From Aquificota bacterium (GTDB taxonomy: Bacteria > Aquificota > Aquificia > Aquificales > Aquificaceae): DNA of 64,000 bases. Under the pieces are notes generated by a model that saw nothing but the letters and a program-made list of their open reading frames with translations, was not told where the DNA came from and did no database searches. The translations under genes and the position numbers were made by a program. The stretch covers positions 1-64,000 of the forward strand of contig CP076324.1 in the NCBI GenBank assembly GCA_018771605.1, written 5' to 3'. This document shows, piece by piece, positions 1-6,826 of this stretch (positions are counted from its first letter, which is position 1; each line of letters begins with the position of its first letter).

Positions 1-249
1 CATGAGACCATCCCTATATAGCATCTCTGGGCTTATGAGAATTGGATTTCCCGCAAAAAGGGATATGGAGTAGTAGGGAGAGTTTCCATGAGCTTGGTGG
101 GTTGGGTTTAAGGGTAGCACCTGCCATAAGCTTTGGCCAGAGGAGGTCATAAGGTCCACAAAGGCGTAGGCGTTCGGCCCAAGGTCCCCTATTCCAAAGT
201 CCGAAGGGAGTGAGCTTATATGAAGAAGTATGCCGGCCTTTCTTTCCAT
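1..249 (-). CDS. malQ: 4-alpha-glucanotransferase, N-terminal part (cut by window edge)
   Basis: Read leftward from the ATG at 249, the frame stays open to base 1 and encodes 83 residues. They match the start of family GH77 amylomaltase: KAGILLHISSLPS, then DFGIGDLGP, then WQVLPLNPT, then NSPYYSIS and FAGNPILISPE. This cytoplasmic enzyme transfers alpha-1,4-glucan segments and works on glycogen or maltodextrin. The catalytic residues lie beyond the window. The start is set by alignment to the family N-terminus. A TAAAAT box (262-267) lies 12 nt upstream and the right end of a tnpB element begins at 276, so the natural upstream promoter region has been interrupted. Confidence 0.9.
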   Translation of the reverse strand, partial: MERKAGILLHISSLPSDFGIGDLGPNAYAFVDLMTSSGQSLWQVLPLNPTHQAHGNSPYYSISLFAGNPILISPEMLYRDGLM

Positions 250-261
250 TTTGGATTTTTT

Positions 262-267
262 ATTTTA
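262..267 (-). promoter_or_regulatory. Candidate -10 box of malQ
   Basis: TAAAAT on the minus strand, 12 nt before the malQ ATG. The transposable element ends 8 bp further upstream, so any -35 must come from the element; TTGAAA in its terminal repeat is 14 bp away, which is short. Weak prediction. Confidence 0.35.
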
Positions 268-283
268 AGGCTCTCAGGGTGTT

Positions 284-1781
284 TCAAAAATAGCCTGTGT
301 TTTCACACAGACCACCGCCCCCGCCCCCTGCAGTAGGAGCTCGTGCCCTTTTCGGGTCTCCCCACAAGCCCCGAAAGAGAATATCTTTCAGGACAGAGAG
401 GTCCCTTATGACCCTCTCAGGAGAGAGTGCCGTTAGCACCACTACCTTGAGAACTCGCCATGGATTAAATCGGGTATCTAAGCTTGTTCCTTCCAGTGGC
501 TTAGATATCCTCCATGGCTCACTCCCAAGGCTTTTTATTAAATTCTCTATCTCCTTTATGTGTTTAGCTTTCAAATAGGCATTCTTTACCTTCTCTTTCA
601 CATACTCTTTTAACTCTTTCAACTCTTTTATGCTTAGCCTTTTTATAAGCTCCATATAATTCTTTGGCACCTTTTCTTTTAGTCCCAATCCTCTCCTTGC
701 TATCACATAGGCAGAAGCTACATCCTTGCTTACCATGTATTGTGGTGCATACTTTAACATACCTATGATAGATGTGTAAGCTGGATTTACTTCTATCACT
801 TCTATGCCATTCCTTTTGGCAAGTAGTTTTATCCTTTCTAAGAGCTTTTTGTAAGCAAAGCTGTGTTGTATTCTCCTTACCTTTCTCCCAGAGTAGTCCC
901 CTCTTTTGTTTTTCTTCATCTTTAACTTCTCTACCGCTATAGCCTTTCCTTTCTCTTTGGCTAAGCTTATAACTTTATGAGCGTATATCCATGTGTAGTA
1001 GTCTCTCTTATTGCTATTGCCACTTCCCAATTCTGGCATAGGTATTTCACCATAAGAAATAAGTCCGCCACGTTCATCCGTTTCTGTCCAAGCTATGTGG
1101 TTTGGATAGGCGTTTAGGTCTATGCCTATTACTCCATAAGCTTTGGTTATCTCTATCTGTGGATATTCTTCCTCTATGGTGAAGTAAGCATACACATTGC
1201 CATCTCTTAGCTTTAGCTCTACCGTATATGCTCTTCCAGAAAAGGCTATCTCTTTAATCTTCTCTATCCTATCCCCCGCACTTATCAAGGCATAAACATA
1301 TTGCCTTTCTCCTGTGTTTATTCTAAGATAGGTCCTATCCTCTTTTACTTCTATCCTTGTGTTTTGGTTTCCTTTTGAGTGTTTTTGTCCTATGGAGTAT
1401 AGATTGCCTTTTCTCCTCTCTTGGAATTGAATTTTTAATCCTTGATAGTCTTTTCCGTTTATATGTCTTTTTTGCAATTTTCTAAAATTATCTCTTCCAC
1501 CAAAGATTACCTTTTTTTAAGCTTTGTCCTTTTTCTTTTCTTAATTTCATCAAGGCTTGTGCTTTAACAATGGCTGAGTGTGAATATCTTGCGTTTAGTC
1601 CAAATACATCTTGGATTAACTTTCTTAGAGTGTTTATTTCCATACCTTCCAAAAATCTTTTATAAGCATATCTCATAGCTGAGGACCATATTCTCATGAG
1701 GTTTAGGACCTTTTCCTTGTCTTGATAGCTTGAGAATAAAAGCTTAGCGCTTATGGTTATCATCTCTTGGTATTTTAACAT
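284..1781 (-). pseudogene. tnpB: TnpB-like RuvC nuclease, split by a frameshift
   Basis: Two frames together make one TnpB. The first ORF (1488-1838; likely true start ATG 1781 or 1763) holds the N-terminal helical part and stops at 1488. The second (284-1477, 397 residues) holds the RuvC-like domain with D120 (VIGIDLNAYPN), E183 (AIAVEKLKMKK) and D252 (SKDVASAYVIARR). Dropping one base of the A7 run (T7 on the plus strand, 1512-1518) restores continuous TnpB sequence: SLKKVIFGGRDNF. The CxxC zinc knuckle usual between E and the last D is absent. It may be dead, or expressed by slippage on A7. TnpB proteins are RNA-guided nucleases of IS200/IS605 elements. The C-terminus carries a run of six glycines. 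Confidence 0.8.
295..310 (-). other. GAAA-tetraloop hairpin at the tnpB 3' end
   Basis: On the minus strand CTGTGT-GAAA-ACACAG forms a perfect 6-bp stem with a GNRA-type loop, 4 bp from the terminal repeat and inside the last tnpB codons. In IS200/IS605 elements the guide RNA (reRNA/omega RNA) overlaps the tnpB 3' end, so this could be part of its scaffold or an end structure. The RNA itself is inferred. Confidence 0.4.
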
Positions 1782-1818
1782 AACCGTAGGTAAGGTGGAT
1801 TTTTGAAACAGCCTCCTC

Positions 1819-1846
1819 TTGACATTGACAAAAATCATGTTATATT
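1819..1846 (+). promoter_or_regulatory. Promoter of the bd-type oxidase operon
   Basis: TTGACA (1819-1824), a 16-bp spacer, then TATATT (1841-1846). The start of transcription is expected near 1852, inside a 21-bp palindrome. A strong Shine-Dalgarno AGGAGGT (1871-1877) precedes the ATG at 1884. Confidence 0.65.
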
Positions 1847-1865
1847 AACTTTAAGTTAAAGTTAA
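1845..1865. promoter_or_regulatory. 21-bp perfect palindrome over the predicted transcription start (operator candidate)
   Basis: TTAACTTTAA-G-TTAAAGTTAA has 10-bp perfect arms around one base and begins at the end of the -10 box. Its position, directly over the expected +1, is that of a repressor site. The regulator is not identifiable here; it could also act as a small 5'-UTR hairpin, although an all A/T-rich stem would be unstable at high temperature. Confidence 0.5.
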
Positions 1866-1883
1866 ATTCAAGGAGGTGCAACG

Positions 1884-3293
1884 ATGGACATACTGGGCTT
1901 TTATCCCATGTGGTATGTGCCAACCTTTGGTAGTGCGTTTAGCATTGCCATCATAGCTACCATTCACGTGATGGCCTCCCACACATCCGTAGGAGCATCC
2001 ATACTTCTGGCCTACTTGGCCACAAAAGCCTATAAAGAGAACCTTCCACAAATTTACGACTACATCAAAAAGTATTTACTTGGCCTTTTGGTATTCTCCT
2101 ACGTTTCTGGTTCTATAACAGGTCCCGGTATATGGTTTTCCGCCACGGTGGCAAACCCAAGGGGTATATCGGCCCTTATTCACAACTTTGTTTGGGTTTG
2201 GGCTGCCGAATGGATATGGTTTATAGCCGAGGTCACCCTTGTCTATATCCTCTTTTACACCTTGGGTAAGATAGACCAAAGGAGTTGGCTAAGGCTTGCT
2301 TGGACCTTTGCCATAGGCTCTTGGGCAACCATGTACATAATAGTTGGCATCCTATCCTTTATGCTATCTCCGGGGCATGAAAAATGGTTTGCCACGGGCA
2401 ACATCCTTGATGCTTTTTATAACAAAAACTACTTTCCACACCTTCTTATGAGGTCCTCCTTTATGTTTGCCATAGCTGGAACCATAGGCATAGTGATAGC
2501 AAGCTTGATGAAAAAGGACCTTCCAGAAAATGTTTATAAGAGCATAGTCAAGACCATGTCCTATTGGGGCATAGCTGGCCTCATCTTTGGTAGCATGTTC
2601 TTTGCTTGGTATGTTTCCACCCTTCCAGAAAGAAGCCTTGTAATGCTCTCTGGCATAGTTCCCAAGTGGTATTATGCCCTCATCTTTACCATATTGGTAG
2701 TGCTTTTGGCACACTTTGTAATAACCGCCATAAGGCCCACGGTGGCAAAGCCCTATGTGGCTTATCCCATATACCTTCTCATCTTCTTCTTGGGTGTATA
2801 TCCAGAAGAGAAGATAAGGGAAACCATCCGCAAGCCCTACGTGGCCGGTGAGTTTGTATGGGTAAATCAGATTATCGCAAGGGATGTGCCCGCCAAAGGC
2901 ATAAAGGCAGAAACGGAAACCATAAAGGAAAAGGGCCTTCTACAGCTCAATCCTTTTGTGCCAGAGGGTCTAAGGACCATAACACCAGAGAACAAGATAA
3001 TGGCAGGAAAGGCTATAGCCATACTCCAATGCTCTGGATGCCACAACGTGACGGGAAGCTCTGGCCTTAGGCCCTTTGGGCAAAAGTTTGCAGGCATGAC
3101 CTCCGAGGATACAGTTTATAACTTCCTTGCCAACTACCTCACTCCTCAAAACCATCCCCCATACATGCCCTACTTTGTGGGAAAGGATGAGGAGCTTAGA
3201 GCCCTCTCTGCCTACATTGCGGACATGATCTCTAAGGGTGGTAGTGTTTCCGCCAAGATAGAGGTACCAAAGCAAGCATCTGCACAAAGATAA
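1884..3293 (+). CDS. Cytochrome bd-superfamily oxidase subunit I with fused C-terminal cytochrome c domain
   Basis: A 469-residue protein with eight or nine membrane segments followed by a soluble tail. The N-terminus (TIHVMASHTSVGAS, H28 and H33) and H186 resemble haem ligands of CydA. The quinol-binding Q-loop and the GRQPW stretch of true quinol oxidases are missing; IRETIRKPY (311-319) stands near that place. The tail holds one c-haem site, CSGCH (383-387), with a plausible Met ligand in PYMPYF (M428). This matches the bd-superfamily groups with a c-type haem described as OR-C by Murali, Gennis and Hemp. The likely role is O2 (or related) reduction in the membrane with electrons from a periplasmic c-type carrier; donor and activity are inferred. 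Eleven bp separate it from its partner. Confidence 0.75.
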   Translation: MDILGFYPMWYVPTFGSAFSIAIIATIHVMASHTSVGASILLAYLATKAYKENLPQIYDYIKKYLLGLLVFSYVSGSITGPGIWFSATVANPRGISALIHNFVWVWAAEWIWFIAEVTLVYILFYTLGKIDQRSWLRLAWTFAIGSWATMYIIVGILSFMLSPGHEKWFATGNILDAFYNKNYFPHLLMRSSFMFAIAGTIGIVIASLMKKDLPENVYKSIVKTMSYWGIAGLIFGSMFFAWYVSTLPERSLVMLSGIVPKWYYALIFTILVVLLAHFVITAIRPTVAKPYVAYPIYLLIFFLGVYPEEKIRETIRKPYVAGEFVWVNQIIARDVPAKGIKAETETIKEKGLLQLNPFVPEGLRTITPENKIMAGKAIAILQCSGCHNVTGSSGLRPFGQKFAGMTSEDTVYNFLANYLTPQNHPPYMPYFVGKDEELRALSAYIADMISKGGSVSAKIEVPKQASAQR

Positions 3294-3304
3294 GGAGGTT
3301 TGAC

Positions 3305-4627
3305 ATGAGCATGGTAGTGTACCAAAACCTTATAAGGTGGTTCCTTTTGGGTGTGCTTAGCTTTATGCTGGTGGCTGGCAAGCTTGCCTTTGCAGGCCAA
3401 TCCCCAGAACAAGTGGGCGCCATGCTAAAAGCCATGGCAGACCCCGCTGGCGCTCCCTTCTTCCCAGTGGTGATGCAAATACTCCAAGTTCTCACATGGG
3501 CCCTTCATATGCTCTTCGTTTGGACCTCTGTAGGTGGCCTTATCTACGCCATATACGGCTTTACACGCAAAGAGGAAAACCATCAAAGGCTTGCAAGGGC
3601 TATGCTTGAGCTTTCAAAGGTTTCTGTCTCCTTGGCCATAGTCTTGGGTGTGGCTCCCTTGCTCTTCTATCAGGTCATCTACGACCCCCTTTGGTATGCC
3701 TCCGCCAACCTATCCGCCTTCTGGTATATCATGTTTATAGTCTTCCTTCTCATAGGCTATTACCTCATATGGTTTGCCTACTTTAGCAGACAAAAATCTC
3801 AAATGTCCACCCTTTTCTCCATAGGTGGCCTTATATTCTTACTTTTGGTGGGGTTTATAATCCATGTGGTCAATTACCAAGCCCTATTCCCGGAGAAGTG
3901 GGTAGAGTGGTACACCTCCGGTGGCACCACCATGAACCATTCAGGATGGAACATATACGCCTTTAACCCCCTTAGGTATCTTTCCCTCCTTGTCTTTCCT
4001 TCCGTGGCCGTAACGGGTGTTTTTATGATGTTGTACGCTTGGTACTTTGGAAAGAGGGAGGACTTTGAGAAAGACTATGTGGAGTTTGTTGCAAGGCTTG
4101 GTACCAAGCTTGCCATCTTTGGTGGTGCGGGCTGGATAGTCTTCCATATTCTTCACATACTCACCTTGCCCTCCGATTGGAACGCAAAGGGTAGCATATT
4201 TACATTGCTCTCTGTGCTTGGCCTTTTGCTTGTGGCGGGCATGGTCTTTATAGCCCAAAAGAATCCCATAAAAATGGCCATACCGTCCCTTGTGGCTGGC
4301 GTTGTTGCCACTTTGCTTTTGGCCGTGTTTAGAGAGTACTTACGCGTGGCCTCCACAGCCAGGTTTGGCTACTCCATATACGACTACAAGCTGAACCTTG
4401 AGTGGCTTAGCCCCTTGCTCTTCTTTGGAACTACAGCCACAGGCCTTATACTCTATGCCTACGCTTGGTGGATGGCATACCAAGCAGGAAGAAGGCCAAA
4501 GGGACAGGTCTATGAAGCAAGCGAGGCCGAACACCACCTTGGAGATGTGTCCGTCTTTATAGTTGTCCTTTGGGCCATAGTCTTTGTAGGCACAGGCCTC
4601 ATCATCATAATAAAGAATTACACTTAA
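3305..4627 (+). CDS. Cytochrome bd-superfamily second subunit (CydA-paralogous, no haem c)
   Basis: A 440-residue polytopic membrane protein, cotranscribed with the preceding oxidase subunit. It is not CydB-like. Its segment LHMLFVWTSVGGLI aligns visibly with IHVMASHTSVGASI of subunit I, so both genes are paralogues of the CydA fold. The second histidine of subunit I is replaced here by tryptophan, which suggests loss of a haem site. The first 30 residues form a membrane anchor or signal (FLLGVLSFMLVAGKLAFAG). It probably forms the heterodimeric core with subunit I, in the place CydB takes in the quinol oxidase. Start: ATG 3305 is preceded by AAGGAGG. A GC-rich hairpin follows at 4635. Confidence 0.65.
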   Translation: MSMVVYQNLIRWFLLGVLSFMLVAGKLAFAGQSPEQVGAMLKAMADPAGAPFFPVVMQILQVLTWALHMLFVWTSVGGLIYAIYGFTRKEENHQRLARAMLELSKVSVSLAIVLGVAPLLFYQVIYDPLWYASANLSAFWYIMFIVFLLIGYYLIWFAYFSRQKSQMSTLFSIGGLIFLLLVGFIIHVVNYQALFPEKWVEWYTSGGTTMNHSGWNIYAFNPLRYLSLLVFPSVAVTGVFMMLYAWYFGKREDFEKDYVEFVARLGTKLAIFGGAGWIVFHILHILTLPSDWNAKGSIFTLLSVLGLLLVAGMVFIAQKNPIKMAIPSLVAGVVATLLLAVFREYLRVASTARFGYSIYDYKLNLEWLSPLLFFGTTATGLILYAYAWWMAYQAGRRPKGQVYEASEAEHHLGDVSVFIVVLWAIVFVGTGLIIIIKNYT

Positions 4628-4634
4628 GGCTTTT

Positions 4635-4653
4635 GGCGGGCCTTTGGCCCGCC
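4635..4653 (+). terminator. GC hairpin after the oxidase operon
   Basis: GGCGGGCC-TTT-GGCCCGCC, perfect 8-bp stem, 7 bp after the stop codon. The following bases (ATATTATAAT) are A/T-rich but not a T run, so termination efficiency is uncertain. Confidence 0.45.
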
Positions 4654-4704
4654 ATATTATAATCCTCTTTATACACCATGCTGGCTGGTTCTATCCCTGC
4701 ATTT

Positions 4705-4777
4705 TTTGTTTCATTTATTTTTAGCAGAGAAGATAGTAGCATGCCCATTCTTTTGTTAATTTCTCATCCTACGTGTT
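4705..4777 (+). repeat. Diverged direct repeat, copy 1 of 2
   Basis: This ~73-bp stretch (TTGTTTCATTTATTTT at its start, TTAATTTCTCATCC near its end) recurs at 4965-5037 with many mismatches in the middle. Bases 4758-4774 match the right inverted repeat of the IS at 36485-37450 in 14 of 17 positions. The stretch 4654-4870 around it holds no plausible gene; a partial third copy of the repeat's beginning is near 4847. Confidence 0.55.
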
Positions 4778-4870
4778 TAATTGTCTAATTTATTTTTTTC
4801 AAAGGTGCAAGTGATGGCAAGCCAATTTCTTCCATCCTCATCTTTTGTTTCAATTATTTTCAAAATATTT

Positions 4871-5034
4871 ACGTGGAGCGAGAAATTCGTCCTTTGTAGT
4901 GGCAGGTTTTAAACCTGCCAGATTATAAAACATTTGGCGAGCCCAAGACCCGCCACTACATTTCTTGTCTCATTTATTTTTAACAAAAAGGGATAATGGC
5001 ATCACCGTTGCTTGATTAATTTCTCATCCAGCGC
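4871..5034. mobile_element. MITE-like element related to the IS982-like IS at 36.5 kb
   Basis: Left end 4871-4887 and right end 5018-5034 are inverted relative to each other. Each matches the corresponding end of the IS at 36485-37450 in 14 of 17 positions (core GAGAAATT / AATTTCTCA). The 164-bp body has no ORF. It folds: TGGCAGGTTT-T-AAACCTGCCA (4900-4920) is a perfect hairpin, and GTAGTGGCAGG (4896-4906) pairs with CCCGCCACTAC (4949-4959) with one mismatch. It was presumably mobilised in trans by that transposase. Confidence 0.6.
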
Positions 5035-5037
5035 ATT
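4965..5037 (+). repeat. Diverged direct repeat, copy 2 of 2
   Basis: Second copy of the repeat at 4705-4777; its 3' part is the right end of the MITE-like element (5018-5034). Confidence 0.5.
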
Positions 5038-5048
5038 TGCCTTATAAT
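5021..5048 (+). promoter_or_regulatory. Hybrid promoter of mscS: element-borne -35, host -10
   Basis: TTCTCA (5021-5026) inside the MITE right end, 16-bp spacer, TATAAT (5043-5048), then only 8 nt to the ATG. No Shine-Dalgarno is present, so the transcript is probably leaderless. The same hexamer and spacing recur at both ends of the IS at 36.5 kb. Confidence 0.5.
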
Positions 5049-5056
5049 TCCCTCTT

Positions 5057-6043
5057 ATGATAAAGCAATACCTTCCTCTGATAGGCCTCCTCTTTGTCCC
5101 CTTGTTCGTCCTCTTTATAGAAAGGCTTTTCCTAAAGAGGCTAAGGTTCTACTGGGACATCTTCAAGTTTGTTCCAACCCTGTGGTCTTTTCTTTTTGTC
5201 CTATACATACTTTCAGAAGAATTAAAGCTTCCTGTAAGCCTTAGGCTCATAAAAGATAAGGCCCTTTGGGTGGTCTTTATCCTTTCTCTTTCCCTTCTTA
5301 CTTCTAGGCTTGTGGCCCTCCTTTTAAGAATGTATATGAACCGCTACCGTCAAGAGATGCCGGCCGTTTCCCTTGTGGTGCAAGCTTCTAAGGTTTTGGT
5401 GCTTTTGGTAGGTGTGATAATAGCCTTAGACAAGATAGGTATAGCCATAACCCCCATACTTACGGCCCTTGGTGTGGGAGGCTTGGCTGTGGCCTTGGCC
5501 CTCAGGGATACACTTGAAAACCTCTTTGCTGGCTTTTATGTGCTTGCCTCAGGACAGATAAAGGTGGGAGACTACATAAGGCTGGAAGGCGGTGAGGAGG
5601 GCTTTGTGGAAGATATTACATGGAGGAATACGGTCATAAGACAGCCCTCCGACAACCTTATAATCGTGCCAAACTCCAAGCTTTCCTCCTCCATAGTTAT
5701 AAACTTTCACAAGCCAGACAGCGAACTGGCAGTGATTGTCCCCGTGGGCGTCTCTTACGACAGCGACCTTGAAAAGGTAGAAAGGATAACCATAGAGGTG
5801 GCCAAGGAGGTGCAAAAGGAGGTGGAGGGTGCAGTGCCAGACTTTGAACCCTTCATAAGGTATACGGCCTTCGGCGACTTTTCCATAAACTTTAACGTGA
5901 TTCTAAGAGCAAAGGATGTTCCAAGCCAGCACATACTTAGGCATGAGTTTATAAAAAGATTGAAAAGAAGGTATGAAGAGGAAGGCATAAAGATACCCTT
6001 CCCCATAAGAGAGGTATATTTAAGATCTCTCTCCAAAGAGTAA
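5057..6043 (+). CDS. mscS: Small-conductance mechanosensitive channel, MscS family
   Basis: A 328-residue inner-membrane protein. Three or four hydrophobic segments fill the first ~150 residues, followed by the MscS pore helix ITPILTALGVGGLAVALALRD with its Gly/Ala packing pattern, then NLFAGFYVLASGQIKVGDYI and the beta domain (WRNTVIRQPSDNLIIVPNSKL). MscS channels release solutes on sudden osmotic downshift. Slightly longer than the 286-residue E. coli protein, with extra N-terminal membrane segments. The start directly follows a TATAAT box by 8 nt, with no ribosome-binding site. Its last 24 bases overlap the end of convergent yggS. Confidence 0.88.
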   Translation: MIKQYLPLIGLLFVPLFVLFIERLFLKRLRFYWDIFKFVPTLWSFLFVLYILSEELKLPVSLRLIKDKALWVVFILSLSLLTSRLVALLLRMYMNRYRQEMPAVSLVVQASKVLVLLVGVIIALDKIGIAITPILTALGVGGLAVALALRDTLENLFAGFYVLASGQIKVGDYIRLEGGEEGFVEDITWRNTVIRQPSDNLIIVPNSKLSSSIVINFHKPDSELAVIVPVGVSYDSDLEKVERITIEVAKEVQKEVEGAVPDFEPFIRYTAFGDFSINFNVILRAKDVPSQHILRHEFIKRLKRRYEEEGIKIPFPIREVYLRSLSKE

Positions 6044-6700
6044 AGTCCCTATCCTTACAATAGTGGCCCCTTCTTCAATTGCCACTTCAAAGTCATGGGA
6101 CATGCCCATGGAAAGGTGTGGCAAAGAAACTCCAAACTCCCTTTCAAGCTCCTCCTTTAGCCTTCTCAAAAGAGAGAAGTATGGCCTTACCTCCTGTGGG
6201 TCCTCTCTGTAGGGTGGTATGCACATAAGGCCAAGCACCTTTATATTTTCCGCCTTCAGGCACCTTTCAAAAAAGGCCTTTAGCTCTTTTGGCTCCACGC
6301 CCCCCTTTGTCTCTTCCCCTCCCACATTCACCTCTATAAGCACTTCCTGCACCTTTCCTATAGCCTTTGCCCTCTTTTCAATCTCCTCCAAAAGGCTATC
6401 TCTGTCCAAGGAGTGTATAAGGCTCACCTTGTCTATTATGTACTTTACCTTGTTGCTCTGTAGCCTTCCTATAAAGTGCCAATCTATAGACAGGTCCCTT
6501 AGGCTTTCCCACTTTTTCAAAAACTCCTGAACCCTGTTTTCACCAAAGGTAGAAAGGCCACAGTTAAAAAATTCCCTTAGCCTTTCTGGAGGGACGCCCT
6601 TTGATGCCCCCAAAAGTAAAACCTCTTCCCTTTTCCTTCCTGCACGCTCACAGGCAAGCCTTATCCTCTCTTCCACCTCCTTTAGCCTTTCGCAAGCCAT
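6020..6700 (-). CDS. yggS: Pyridoxal-phosphate homeostasis protein, YggS/PROSC family
   Basis: A 226-residue single-domain protein with the alanine-racemase N-terminal TIM-barrel fold. The PLP lysine is K34 in LGASKG. Other family marks are FGENRVQEF, WHFIGRLQSNK, IHSLD, GLMCIPP and LSMGMSHDFEVAIEEGAT. It binds PLP and buffers free vitamin B6; it is not a catalytic racemase. Last gene of mutL-hisF-maf-lipoprotein-yggS; the start lies 3 bp after the stop of the small lipoprotein. The 3' end overlaps mscS by 24 bp. Confidence 0.92.
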   Translation of the reverse strand: MACERLKEVEERIRLACERAGRKREEVLLLGASKGVPPERLREFFNCGLSTFGENRVQEFLKKWESLRDLSIDWHFIGRLQSNKVKYIIDKVSLIHSLDRDSLLEEIEKRAKAIGKVQEVLIEVNVGGEETKGGVEPKELKAFFERCLKAENIKVLGLMCIPPYREDPQEVRPYFSLLRRLKEELEREFGVSLPHLSMGMSHDFEVAIEEGATIVRIGTLLFGERS

Positions 6701-6703
6701 GGC

Positions 6704-6826
6704 TCAATAGTTTCTATGCTTTATCTGTATCTGCAAGCCACCACCCACATCCACTTTGTTGTCTTCTTGGCTCATCACAGAGGCACAACCGCTTATAAAA
6801 ACCAAAAGCAAACTAATCCAGAACAT
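6704..6826 (-). CDS. 40-residue small lipoprotein
   Basis: A short frame from ATG 6826 to TGA 6704, overlapping the 3' end of maf by 14 bp and ending 3 bp before the yggS start. It encodes a hydrophobic segment (FWISLLLVFI) directly followed by a lipobox, ISGCAS, then a short polar tail ending in a few basic residues. That is the shape of a lipoprotein signal with a ~26-residue mature peptide. No family recognised. Tight packing inside an operon and the clean lipobox support it as a gene. Function unknown. Confidence 0.6.
   Translation of the reverse strand: MFWISLLLVFISGCASVMSQEDNKVDVGGGLQIQIKHRNY

Larger units (their letters stand above)
276..1814 (-). mobile_element. IS200/IS605-like tnpB-only element with short terminal inverted repeats
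   Basis: The element runs from an AGGCTGTTTCAAAAAT end (1814 down to 1799, minus strand) to an inverted copy at 276-291 with one mismatch in 16; the inner 12 bp (280-291 and 1799-1810) match perfectly. It carries tnpB and no tnpA. The tnpB stop codon lies inside the right repeat. It sits between malQ and the cyd promoter, 4 bp from the TTGACA of the latter. A 19-bp copy of the left end recurs at 21839-21857. Classical IS605 elements have subterminal hairpins rather than inverted repeats, so family placement rests on TnpB. No target duplication was seen. Confidence 0.7.

Noticed and set aside
297-578. Proline-rich frame on the plus strand
   Set aside because: Shadow of the tnpB C-terminus (poly-Gly codons read antisense).
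1884-4627. Canonical CydAB quinol oxidase
   Set aside because: No Q-loop/GRQPW in the first protein, a c-type haem motif at its end, and the second protein is CydA-like rather than CydB-like.
4896-4959. CRISPR-like repeat or riboswitch
   Set aside because: Only nested inverted repeats within one IS-end-flanked unit; no regularly spaced direct repeats and no known aptamer pattern.
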